64,000 nt of DNA from an uncultured Bacteroidales bacterium (GTDB lineage: Bacteria > Bacteroidota > Bacteroidia > Bacteroidales > UBA3824), in the NCBI GenBank assembly GCA_937877455.1, contig CALFIU010000087.1:1-64000 (forward strand), given 5' to 3'. Made by a program: the position numbers and the translations under genes. Below are positions 1 to 7,315 of this stretch, in pieces (position 1 is the first letter of the stretch; each line of letters opens with the position of its first letter). A model generated the notes under the pieces. The model saw only the letters and a list, made by a program, of their open reading frames with translations. It was not told where the DNA came from and searched no databases.

Positions 1-24
1 GCCCGCCCTACGTGTCCGCCCGCA
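1..24. repeat. GC-rich intergenic repeat, partial copy
   Basis: The first 24 bases are strikingly GC-rich in an AT-rich genome. Their second half (CCTAYGTGYCCGCCCGCA) matches the GC-rich hairpin repeat at 2996-3023. The copy is cut by the window edge, so its full extent is unknown. Confidence 0.6.
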
Positions 25-194
25 ATATGCCAATTATATTAGTTTTATGTATATATTTTATTGTGAAAACAATTTATTGTATTATATATAAGGTGTGGTT
101 GTGTTGGTTGGTGGAGGAAAACAGACATTTTATTGGCAAAGTTAAGTTTATGTTTTGTTTTGATAAAAACTGTTAATACCAAAAAGTTTATTTT

Positions 195-202
195 TACCTT
201 TG
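195..202 (+). promoter_or_regulatory. sigma-ABfr -7 box for the gene at 233
   Basis: TACCTTTG fits the Bacteroidota -7 consensus TAnnTTTG. The -33 element about 20 bp upstream is weak (TGTTA near 171). Its position argues that translation starts at the ATG at 233, because the TTG at 200 lies inside the promoter. Confidence 0.6.
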
Positions 203-232
203 CGGCTGTTAAACCATGGAAATAGCAAATTT

Positions 233-775
233 ATGATTGAATACAAATCGAGATTAAAACACAAAAAGAAAACCCCTGCTGTTAAATGGGCTTTGTATGC
301 CCTTGTATTTGTGGGTGTTGTATTTTTATTTGTGCCAAAATATTTGTTTTACAAGGCAAGCAGTATAATTGATAAACACATTGCCGAAGGCTCTTCGGTG
401 TGTAGTGCGCCCCCAGATGCAGAATTGGTGGCGGCATACAACTATTTACAAACTGCCAACATGTTTCCGGGATTTTCTGAAAAGGCCAAAAGCGGTCAAA
501 AACTTATTATGGATTATTACTTTCCTCTTTTTAAAGAAGATTATAGTCAAATGAAGTTTGCATGTGTTGATAACGCTATGGCAATGCTCAACGATTCGTC
601 TTTTGCCAATGCCGACAGCCTAAGAGCATACGCCCTTGTGGAAGGTTGGAAACGTTATCCCGACACTGCTGCTCTATCGGCTTTTAACAAAAAGTGGCGG
701 CTTTATCACCGTTGTTTTAAACACAGTTTGCCCGATTATCATTTTTTTGTTAATCCTAAAAACCCTAAATTGTAA
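233..775 (+). CDS. Small membrane-anchored protein of unknown function
   Basis: A 180-residue protein from the ATG at 233. The frame also opens at a TTG at 200, but that overlaps the promoter -7 box. After a Lys/Arg-rich N-terminus (RLKHKKK) comes one hydrophobic segment (about residues 18-36), then a soluble, probably periplasmic domain. The topology suggests a single-pass inner-membrane protein. I recognise no domain or catalytic motif. It lies 33 bp upstream of the DUF3078 gene on the same strand and may share its transcript. Function unknown. Confidence 0.6.
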   Translation: MIEYKSRLKHKKKTPAVKWALYALVFVGVVFLFVPKYLFYKASSIIDKHIAEGSSVCSAPPDAELVAAYNYLQTANMFPGFSEKAKSGQKLIMDYYFPLFKEDYSQMKFACVDNAMAMLNDSSFANADSLRAYALVEGWKRYPDTAALSAFNKKWRLYHRCFKHSLPDYHFFVNPKNPKL

Positions 776-808
776 TCATTACATTAAACTAAAAATTATT
801 ATAAAAAG

Positions 809-1777
809 ATGAAAAAACAATTGTTACTTGGAGCGATGATGCTATTAACCAGTGGATTCGCTTTTGCACAAACCGACGAAGTGGCCAAAGAAGTTACCAC
901 AGTGGCCAAAGATCGTAAAATTGTTACTGGTGAAGATGGTGAAAAACCTTGGCATTTTGATGGTATGCTTTCGTTAACAGCTTCTTCTACAAGCCTTGTT
1001 AACTGGGCTGCCGGTGGTGATCAACAGATTGGTATGAACTTGCTCGGCAATCTCAACGCTAACTATCACAAAGGTCGCAATGCTTGGCAAAACGCTTTCT
1101 TGGCTACATACGGTACTCAGAAACTTATCGACCAAAACAAAGATTTCCGTAAAACCGACGACAAGATGGAATTTTCTTCTAAATATGGTTACGCTTTTTC
1201 TGATAAATGGTATGCTTCTGCAATTTTTAATTACAAAAGTCAATGGGCAAAAGGTTACAACTATCTAACCGACGTTGATGGAAACGATTCGTTGGTACGT
1301 TCGTCATCTTGTTGGAGTCCGCTTTATCTTACATACACCATTGGTGTGGATTATCAGCCTAACAAAAACATGGCATTCTATATTTCTCCACTCTGCGGTA
1401 AAACCACTGTTGTTCTCAACGACTATCTTTCTTCAATAGGTGCTTTTGGTGTGGATACCAATAGTCATGCACGTACTGAGTTTGGTTGGTATGTAAAACT
1501 CGATTGGCACTTCAACTTTGGTAAAAACGTTGGATTGGCTACTAACGCCACATTCTTCAACAATTATAAAGATGGTGTTTTTGACGAAATAGATGTTGAC
1601 TGGAATCTTATTTTGAGTATGCAAATTAATAAGTTTTTGGCTGTTAACATCACCAGCGAACTTATTTACGACGAAGATATTGCCATAACAAAAGAAGAAA
1701 AAGGCGAAGCACGCGATTATTATTCTAAATGCCAGTTTAAAAACGTTGTCGGCGTGGGTATTACTTTTAAGTTCTAA
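809..1777 (+). CDS. DUF3078 outer-membrane protein
   Basis: A 322-residue secreted protein with a signal peptide ending at FAFAQ (about residue 21). The mature N-terminal part carries the block with NWAAGGDQQ and N-A-NY-KGRN-WQN that I associate with DUF3078, a Bacteroidota family predicted to form an outer-membrane beta-barrel. Many alternating aromatic/polar stretches and a C-terminal Phe (FKF) support a barrel that ends in an insertion signal. It is convergent with galE, the two genes being separated only by a 48-bp palindrome. Substrate and role are unknown. Confidence 0.75.
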   Translation: MKKQLLLGAMMLLTSGFAFAQTDEVAKEVTTVAKDRKIVTGEDGEKPWHFDGMLSLTASSTSLVNWAAGGDQQIGMNLLGNLNANYHKGRNAWQNAFLATYGTQKLIDQNKDFRKTDDKMEFSSKYGYAFSDKWYASAIFNYKSQWAKGYNYLTDVDGNDSLVRSSSCWSPLYLTYTIGVDYQPNKNMAFYISPLCGKTTVVLNDYLSSIGAFGVDTNSHARTEFGWYVKLDWHFNFGKNVGLATNATFFNNYKDGVFDEIDVDWNLILSMQINKFLAVNITSELIYDEDIAITKEEKGEARDYYSKCQFKNVVGVGITFKF

Positions 1778-1823
1778 ATTGAAAATTGAAAATTGAAAAT
1801 TTTCAATTTTCAATTTTCAATTT
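1776..1823. terminator. 48-bp perfect palindrome, bidirectional terminator
   Basis: A perfect inverted repeat centred between 1799 and 1800. Each arm is three heptamers of the type TTGAAAA. It fills the whole gap between the stop codons of the convergent DUF3078 and galE genes and ends in T runs in both directions, so a bidirectional terminator is the simplest reading. Confidence 0.75.
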
Positions 1824-2846
1824 TTAATTATCAGCAAGTTTTTGTTGCCATTTCCAAGCGTTGAGTAGAGTTTCTTTTAGAGGAACAACAGCTTTCCAAC
1901 CAAGTTCTTTGTTGGCATACGAAGTGTCGGCCCACACCTTTTCTATATCTCCTGCGCGACGTCCAACAATTTTGTAGTTAAGTTTTACACCCGTTGCCTC
2001 TTCAAAGGTTTTGATAAGTTCCAACACCGAAAGACCACGTCCAGTGCCAATGTTGAAAAATTCGAGCGAAGATTTTTGTTTGTTTTCTTCCATACGGTTG
2101 ATAGCAGCAATGTGAGCATTAGCCAAGTCGATAATGTCGATATAGTCGCGAATAGGGGTGCCGTCGGGAGTGTTGTAGTCGTTGCCAAACACCGACAAAC
2201 ATTCGCGTATGCCAGCAGCCGTCTGGGTAATAAAAGGTACAAGGTTGGCTGGTACGCCCAATGGTAATTCGCCAATCAACGACGAAGGGTGCGCCCCAAC
2301 AGGATTAAAATATCTCAGCGCAATGCAATGTAGCCCTTGATTAACTGACAAAAAGTCGTGAATTATTTCTTCGTTTATCTGTTTGGTGTTACCGTAGGGT
2401 GAGAGTGCCGGTTGTATTGGCGATTGCTCTGTTACGGGTAACTTTTCGGGTTGACCATATACCGTACACGAGGACGAGAAAACCAAGTTGGGTATGTTAA
2501 ACTCTTTCATGGCTTCAAGTACGTTTATCATACCGTTGATGTTGTTGCGATAATATTTTAGTGGTTGTTGAACACTTTCGCCAACGGCTTTTGACGCTGC
2601 AAAGTGTATTATCGATTCTATGCCGCTATGTTGCGAGAGAAATTTAAAAAACTGGTCTTTTTCGGCAACATCTACTTTGCCAAATGCTGGTTTTTTGCCG
2701 GTTATTTTAAATATATTGTCAATTACATTTTCCGACGAGTTGCTAAGGTTGTCGGCTATAACAACTTCATAACCCTTATTTTGTAATTCCACAACTGTAT
2801 GGCTACCTATAAATCCTGTGCCACCTGTTACAAGTATTTTTTTCAT
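1824..2846 (-). CDS. galE: UDP-glucose 4-epimerase
   Basis: A 340-residue protein of the extended short-chain dehydrogenase family, the normal length for GalE. It interconverts UDP-glucose and UDP-galactose in the cytoplasm, for the Leloir pathway and for surface polysaccharide precursors. Visible features: N-terminal TGGTGFIGSHT (NAD-binding GxxGxxG), SSSCTVYG with the catalytic Ser region, and the SPYGNTK block carrying the YxxxK pair. LRYFNPVGAHP and the C-terminal RRAGDIEKVWAD blocks are also typical of GalE. It has its own promoter (2882-2913) and stands alone, convergent with the DUF3078 gene. Confidence 0.95.
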   Translation of the reverse strand: MKKILVTGGTGFIGSHTVVELQNKGYEVVIADNLSNSSENVIDNIFKITGKKPAFGKVDVAEKDQFFKFLSQHSGIESIIHFAASKAVGESVQQPLKYYRNNINGMINVLEAMKEFNIPNLVFSSSCTVYGQPEKLPVTEQSPIQPALSPYGNTKQINEEIIHDFLSVNQGLHCIALRYFNPVGAHPSSLIGELPLGVPANLVPFITQTAAGIRECLSVFGNDYNTPDGTPIRDYIDIIDLANAHIAAINRMEENKQKSSLEFFNIGTGRGLSVLELIKTFEEATGVKLNYKIVGRRAGDIEKVWADTSYANKELGWKAVVPLKETLLNAWKWQQKLADN

Positions 2847-2881
2847 CGATAGTGCTTTTTTATTTGTTTTTATTATTAATG

Positions 2882-2913
2882 CAAATGTAAATTTTTTTTG
2901 TTAATCTGCCCAA
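2882..2913 (-). promoter_or_regulatory. sigma-ABfr promoter of galE
   Basis: On the minus strand TACATTTG (2889-2882) is preceded, 20 bp upstream, by TTTG (2913-2910). This is an almost ideal Bacteroidota promoter, about 36 bp from the galE start codon. Confidence 0.75.
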
Positions 2914-2940
2914 AAAAAAATATTTAACTTGTAAAAGCAT

Positions 2941-2992
2941 AGAGAAGCACAGAGGACACAGAGGGAATAGAGAAACACAGAGGACACAGAGG
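2941..2992. repeat. Two-copy tandem repeat, 28-bp period
   Basis: A 24-bp unit (AGAGAARCACAGAGGACACAGAGG) occurs at 2941-2964 and 2969-2992 with one mismatch, separated by 4 bp. It lies directly before the GC-rich hairpin and may be part of the same composite intergenic repeat. Confidence 0.8.
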
Positions 2993-2995
2993 TTT

Positions 2996-3023
2996 GTAGG
3001 GGCGGGCCTATGTGCCCGCCCGC
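2996..3023. repeat. GC-rich hairpin repeat
   Basis: GGGCGGGC (3000-3007) and GCCCGCCC (3014-3021) form a perfect 8-bp stem with a 6-base loop. The 3' half recurs at the left edge of the window (1-24). It looks like a dispersed REP-like intergenic element, far more GC-rich than its surroundings. Confidence 0.7.
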
Positions 3024-3069
3024 ATTGATGTCGATTCAAATGAAATTGTCGCTCTATGTGTTTTTCAAT

Positions 3070-3133
3070 AAAAAATCCGTGTGTATTTTTTGCAGATTTC
3101 GTTGATTCTGCAAAAAATCCGTGTGTATTTTTT
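3070..3133. repeat. Duplicated 22-bp block
   Basis: AAAAAATCCGTGTGTATTTT, continuing into further T residues, occurs twice about 41 bp apart (near 3070-3091 and 3112-3133). The second copy runs into the AT-rich spacer before the next gene. Its role is unknown. Confidence 0.65.
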
Positions 3134-3345
3134 ATAGAATCCATGTCATTTTTATTAAATTTCTTTACACATTTTTTAGTAGTTTTTGATTAAATTAATA
3201 AAAATATTTTAGAAAAAAATGGTAATTTTTGCAAAAAATAAACAAAAATATAGAAAAAAATGTTTTATAAAAATCATTGTTACAGATAGTTGTAACGGCG
3301 ATTTTAAAAAAATATTAAAAAAATATTGAAAAAGTTGTTAAAAAA

Positions 3346-3377
3346 TTTGGAAGTTTTAAAAAAATGTTATATATTTG
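3346..3377 (+). promoter_or_regulatory. sigma-ABfr promoter of the DUF6261 gene
   Basis: TTTG (3346-3349), 20 bp spacer, TATATTTG (3370-3377): a full match to the Bacteroidota housekeeping promoter, 52 bp before the ATG at 3430. Confidence 0.75.
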
Positions 3378-3429
3378 CATCGTCTTAATAAAAATAAGGC
3401 ATTAAGTACAATTTTAAAATTTTAAGAAA

Positions 3430-4167
3430 ATGAAAAAAGTTAGAAACGTAAATTCGCATCTACGCATAGGTGAGATTAATACCGTGCTGGAGCGTGTAAG
3501 TGAAGCTACATCGTTGCTTGACTTATCAGAAAATGGCTTAGGTGCAGCCAAAGTGTCAGACTTTAAAGCATCTGTAAAAAATCTTGGTGTAGCGTTGGCA
3601 AAAAAACGCTCAACAAAAGATTACACCGCTGGGCTTAGGTTGGTTGATAATATCAACAAAAGCAACCTTAACGACCTTTACTTTTTGGTGGAGGTAAATT
3701 CAAGGGTTTCGGACCCAGAAATTGCCGAGGCATCGTCAAAAGTGTTGGCATGTTTGGCCGATAGAAAAAAATTTCGCAAAGGCTCAAGCGAATACCGCTA
3801 CACGGTGCTAAATGTAATGCTCGGTGCTATTAAAGAGCTCGGCATTGATACCATTAAAAAGGCAGGAGCAGATTGTTTGTACACCAGTCTTGTAGAAGGC
3901 TCTGAAAAATTTAGCAGTTTGCTAACCAGCCGAAGCGAGTTTAAAGCATCGGTAATAAGACGCGAAGTAAGAGATGCCGCCGAAAACGCAATCGCATGTT
4001 TTAAAGATTTGCGAAATTGGGTAAATGCCAAAGCCGAAGTAGAAGGCTCCGATGGTTTTGTAGCATCATTCGCCGATATTGCCAACGAGGTGCTTGGAGA
4101 AATAAGCGTAAAGGTAAAGGCAAAAGAAAGCCGAACCACAATTTCAACAGAGGAGGTAACTGCATAG
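3430..4167 (+). CDS. DUF6261-type hypothetical protein
   Basis: A 245-residue, probably cytoplasmic and mostly alpha-helical protein with no signal peptide or membrane segment. Length and the conserved start (HLRIGEI.TVLERV) resemble DUF6261 proteins, common in Bacteroidales and often present in several copies. That assignment is from memory. The sequence is rich in Lys, Ala and Glu and has no catalytic motif. It has a strong promoter and its own intrinsic terminator (4202-4238), so it is a single-gene unit. Function is unknown. Confidence 0.65.
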   Translation: MKKVRNVNSHLRIGEINTVLERVSEATSLLDLSENGLGAAKVSDFKASVKNLGVALAKKRSTKDYTAGLRLVDNINKSNLNDLYFLVEVNSRVSDPEIAEASSKVLACLADRKKFRKGSSEYRYTVLNVMLGAIKELGIDTIKKAGADCLYTSLVEGSEKFSSLLTSRSEFKASVIRREVRDAAENAIACFKDLRNWVNAKAEVEGSDGFVASFADIANEVLGEISVKVKAKESRTTISTEEVTA

Positions 4168-4201
4168 ATAATCCGAGTTGAAATTGTACTTAGAATTTGA
4201 G

Positions 4202-4238
4202 AAAAAATCCCGAGAGCATTTGCAATCGGGATTTTTTT
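4202..4238 (+). terminator. Intrinsic terminator after the DUF6261 gene
   Basis: AAAAAATCCCGA pairs with TCGGGATTTTTTT around a 12-base loop and ends in a run of seven T. Confidence 0.85.
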
Positions 4239-4267
4239 GTTAAAAATAAATTTTAAACACATTTTTT

Positions 4268-4298
4268 TTTGCAAGTAAAAAAATTAAGCATACATTTG
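4268..4298 (+). promoter_or_regulatory. sigma-ABfr promoter of the HU-SPOR gene
   Basis: TTTG (4268-4271), 19 bp spacer, TACATTTG (4291-4298). The promoter overlaps an upstream in-frame TTG (4269) and therefore fixes the start of the next gene at the ATG at 4323. Confidence 0.75.
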
Positions 4299-4322
4299 CC
4301 AATAAATACTGAAAAATCAATC

Positions 4323-5372
4323 ATGGCAAGTCTAAACCAAATATTAAAAGATGTCTTGTTGCTCCAAGACAGTGTAACAGTGCCAAATTTCGGCACATTT
4401 GAAACTACGTACCAGTCGGCTCAGTTGGACGAAAAAACAGGCATAATTTATCCGCCTACAAAATTAGTTTCGTTTAATGCTGTGCTTACAGAGGATAAAA
4501 AGAACATTTTGCTCGATTATCTTACAAAAAATTTAGGATTAGATCAAGACGCAGCTCAAAAGTTGATAACCGATTTTATTAGTCAGACAGAAGAAAAACT
4601 CAAAGAAAAGTCTAATGTTGTTATTGACGAAGTGGGCATACTTTATAAAGATGATGCTGGCATTGTAGGGTTAAAATCTATACCATCAAACCTTTCTATT
4701 GATAATTATGGAATGGAACAGGTGGAAGTAGAAGCCGTTTCGGGCAATCAACGCGCTGCAACATCAAAAGGTAAAACCGTTACCACCACCAAAACAACAA
4801 AAACTACAACGGTTAAAACCACAGCAACGGCTGCAACTGCCAAAACTGATGCCAAGCCAAAAGAAACAGAAAAGAAAAAAGACAATAAACTTAAGATACT
4901 CCTTATTATATTGCCAATAATTGCGCTGTTGGCAGTGTTGTTTTTCTTGTTTAAAGATAAATTGTTTGGACAAAAACAAACCAATAAACCAGCGCAGATA
5001 GAACAAGCACAACCTTCAACGCCAACTGTTGATGTTACAGGGCCAGAACCAGAGGTAGATGTTGACGCTGCCGATCCTGATGGAAAGATACTTTCTGATG
5101 CAGGTTTCCGCCATGTAACTCCAATATTCCTTGGCGACGAATATAAAAAATACTATCTTGTGGCAGGCAGTTTTACAACTAAGGCTAACGCTAAAAAACG
5201 TAAAAACGAACTCAAAGCCGAAAATATAGATAGCGATATATTGTCGATTGGCACACAACACAGGGTGATTGTAGGTCAAAGCGACTCGGCTGCAGATATT
5301 GTTAAACAATATAAAGCCATAACAGAAAACCATCCATCGCTCGACTATTGGTTGCTTAAGAATAGCAGATAA
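4323..5372 (+). CDS. HU-CCDC81 and SPOR domain membrane protein
   Basis: A 349-residue protein in three parts. About residues 1-135 form an HU/CCDC81-like domain (ILKDVLLLQDSVTVPNFGTFE is typical of the bacterial CCDC81 group). A Thr/Lys-rich linker follows. A transmembrane helix (about residues 200-222, LLIILPIIALLAVLFFLF) leads to a periplasmic C-terminal SPOR domain starting at YYLVAGSF. SPOR domains bind denuded septal peptidoglycan and the HU-like part is presumed cytoplasmic, so a role in division or envelope-nucleoid coupling is inferred. The start follows from the promoter position. It is a single-gene unit. Confidence 0.8.
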   Translation: MASLNQILKDVLLLQDSVTVPNFGTFETTYQSAQLDEKTGIIYPPTKLVSFNAVLTEDKKNILLDYLTKNLGLDQDAAQKLITDFISQTEEKLKEKSNVVIDEVGILYKDDAGIVGLKSIPSNLSIDNYGMEQVEVEAVSGNQRAATSKGKTVTTTKTTKTTTVKTTATAATAKTDAKPKETEKKKDNKLKILLIILPIIALLAVLFFLFKDKLFGQKQTNKPAQIEQAQPSTPTVDVTGPEPEVDVDAADPDGKILSDAGFRHVTPIFLGDEYKKYYLVAGSFTTKANAKKRKNELKAENIDSDILSIGTQHRVIVGQSDSAADIVKQYKAITENHPSLDYWLLKNSR

Positions 5373-5587
5373 TATTCTTAAACTTTAGAATCCATTGTTG
5401 GCAGTTGGCTGGCAGAAAGTTGGAGTTTTTAAAAATTAGGATTTCAAGATACCCGAAATCAAAAAAACGAAGTTTACTGATTGTAAATAAGTATTTTTGA
5501 GGTTGAAGAGTAACAAAAAAAGAGAAATTTTTAGATTCCCGTAAAAGATTATTGTGAATTAATGGGTTATATATGTTGGTTATGTGT

Positions 5588-5623
5588 AAATCGGCAACTT
5601 TTTTATGGTTGCCGATTTTTTTT
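5588..5623 (+). terminator. Intrinsic terminator
   Basis: AAATCGGCAAC pairs with GTTGCCGATTT across a 9-base loop, followed by a run of T. It sits 215 bp after the HU-SPOR stop codon, implying a long 3' untranslated region or an unseen small transcript. Confidence 0.75.
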
Positions 5624-5656
5624 ATAAAAAAATACAACCATTATTCAAAAAATGTG

Positions 5657-5664
5657 TAGTTTTG
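5657..5664 (+). promoter_or_regulatory. -7 box of the oxidoreductase/acyltransferase/KAS operon
   Basis: TAGTTTTG matches TAnnTTTG, 96 bp before the ATG at 5761. No good -33 TTTG is visible, so the call rests on the -7 box alone. Confidence 0.45.
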
Positions 5665-5760
5665 CAAATATTAAACTTTTAGCACGTATATTGCGTTAAA
5701 AACACCAAAAAGCATTAACCCATAAACAAAAAGAAGTATGAACATAAACATAAGTTATTA

Positions 5761-7269
5761 ATGGGCAAAATTGTAATAATAGGTGGCGGAGTGTCAGGTT
5801 TGGCTGCAGGTATATATGCGCAGATGAGTGGGCTTGATAGCGAAATTTACGAAGGACATTCTGTAATTGGCGGGCAGTGTACATCGTGGACACGAAAAGG
5901 TTATCATATAGACAATTGTGTACATTGGATGACAGGCACATCACCCAAAAAAGAGATATATCAAGTTTGGAAAGATGTTGGCGTAGTTGGCGAAGGTCAA
6001 AAGATGATAAAATACGATTATTTTCTTCAAGTAGATATTGACGGTGTAAAATGTCATGTGTGGCGCGACCTCAATAAGTTGGAATCAGAATTACTTGCCA
6101 TTGCACCTGAAGACGAAAAGGAAATAAAAATACTTGTTAAGGCTATAAAAAATTTTCAAACTATAGAATTGCCAGCCCTTAAACCAAAAGAGCAGATGGG
6201 GTTTTTAGACAATATGAAACTATTGTTTAAAATGTTTAAGGCAATACCCGTAGCTGCTAAGTTTCAGAAGTTTACGCTTACTGAGTATGCCGAAAGGTTT
6301 AAGAGCCCAGTTATTCGTAGGTTGGTACACAACTATGTACCCGACACATATTATGCTATATCTATGTTTTATATGTATGCAATGTTTTCGGCAGGCAACG
6401 CAGATTTACCGTTGGGTGGGTCTGATAATATAACATTGAAAATGCGCGACCGTTATTTGCAACTTGGCGGAAAAATACATACACGCAAAAAAGCCACGTC
6501 GATAGACATAGATAATGGTGTGTGCAAAAAGGTAAATTTTGAAGATGGTACATCGGTTGAACCCGAAGATATAATATGTGCTGTTGATGCTTCGGTGATA
6601 TTTAAGTTGATAGGCGAAAAATACATGGATCAACATTTTAGATATTGTTACGACAATCCAAGTAAGTTTCCAGTGTTTAGCGATTTCAACGCTTATTATG
6701 CAGTAGATTGCCCAACAGACCAACTGCCGACTATGGAGATATTTAACACTCGTAAGTTTGAAGTAGCAGGTCGCAATCACCATTTTATAATAATGAACAA
6801 TTTTGCCGATCAACCTGGGTTTGCACCAGAGGGCAAAGGCATAATAGAAGTGTTGCTTGTTCAGTATGATTATGAATATGAGTATTGGGAAAACTTATAC
6901 AACAACGATAGAGAAGGATACAAAGCAGTAAAGGCGCGTATAGCCGAGGATATTATGTTGAGGCTTGAAGCACATTATCCACAGTTGCAAGGAAAAATTA
7001 CTGTGCTTGAAACAGTTACGCCTAAGAGTTTTAACCGTTACTTAGGGTCGTACAAAGGTTCGTACATGGGATTTATACAAACACCAAACGTAAAAAAAGA
7101 AGTACATTGCGGTGTGTTGCCAGGGCTTGATAATTTTTATTTGGCAGGTCAATGGCTACAAACTCCTGGTGGTTTGCCCAATGCACTTGTTACAGGACGT
7201 TTTGCCGTGCAGAGGTTGCTTAAACGCAAAAATATGCTCGACAAGTTTTGTTGTAAAAAGAATGTTTAG
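5761..7269 (+). CDS. FAD-dependent oxidoreductase, phytoene desaturase (CrtI)-like
   Basis: A 502-residue flavoprotein. The N-terminal IIGGGVSGLAAGIYAQMSG is the FAD dinucleotide-binding fold, followed by the GGxxxS-type block VIGGQCTSW. The C-terminal PGLDNFYLAGQW and PGGLPNALVTGR match the carotenoid isomerase/retinol saturase branch of CrtI-like enzymes. These saturate, desaturate or isomerise polyene or isoprenoid chains. No other carotenoid gene is near. It is followed 46 bp later by an acyltransferase and then a ketoacyl synthase, so a lipid or polyene substrate is inferred. The start is the only ATG near the promoter, and the Rossmann motif begins immediately. Confidence 0.75.
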   Translation: MGKIVIIGGGVSGLAAGIYAQMSGLDSEIYEGHSVIGGQCTSWTRKGYHIDNCVHWMTGTSPKKEIYQVWKDVGVVGEGQKMIKYDYFLQVDIDGVKCHVWRDLNKLESELLAIAPEDEKEIKILVKAIKNFQTIELPALKPKEQMGFLDNMKLLFKMFKAIPVAAKFQKFTLTEYAERFKSPVIRRLVHNYVPDTYYAISMFYMYAMFSAGNADLPLGGSDNITLKMRDRYLQLGGKIHTRKKATSIDIDNGVCKKVNFEDGTSVEPEDIICAVDASVIFKLIGEKYMDQHFRYCYDNPSKFPVFSDFNAYYAVDCPTDQLPTMEIFNTRKFEVAGRNHHFIIMNNFADQPGFAPEGKGIIEVLLVQYDYEYEYWENLYNNDREGYKAVKARIAEDIMLRLEAHYPQLQGKITVLETVTPKSFNRYLGSYKGSYMGFIQTPNVKKEVHCGVLPGLDNFYLAGQWLQTPGGLPNALVTGRFAVQRLLKRKNMLDKFCCKKNV

Positions 7270-7315
7270 AGTTTGAGAATGTTGACAAAAAGAATGTTAA
7301 TAGAAAAACCAACAG

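Larger units (their letters stand above)
2847..3429. other. Repeat-rich intergenic region without a credible gene
   Basis: 583 bp between the divergent galE and the DUF6261 gene. It contains the galE promoter, a 28-bp-period tandem repeat, a GC-rich hairpin repeat, a duplicated 22-bp block and a very AT-rich stretch ending in the promoter of the downstream gene. A minus-strand frame of 94 codons (2860-3144) is built from the repeats and is not credible as a gene. Confidence 0.7.
5373..5760. other. Intergenic region with terminator and promoter
   Basis: 388 bp between the HU-SPOR gene and the oxidoreductase operon. A terminator lies at 5588-5623 and a -7 box at 5657-5664. I see nothing else of note in 5373-5587. 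Confidence 0.6.

Noticed and set aside
200..232. TTG start for the first gene
   Set aside because: It overlaps the -7 promoter box, so it would lie upstream of the transcript start.
2941..2992. Possible CRISPR-like repeat
   Set aside because: Only two units with 4 bp between them; there are no spacers, leader or cas genes.
2860..3144. 94-codon minus-strand frame with repeated HGFF residues
   Set aside because: It is formed by the tandem and inverted repeats of the intergenic region; the repeated peptide simply reflects the duplicated 22-bp block, and it overlaps the galE promoter.
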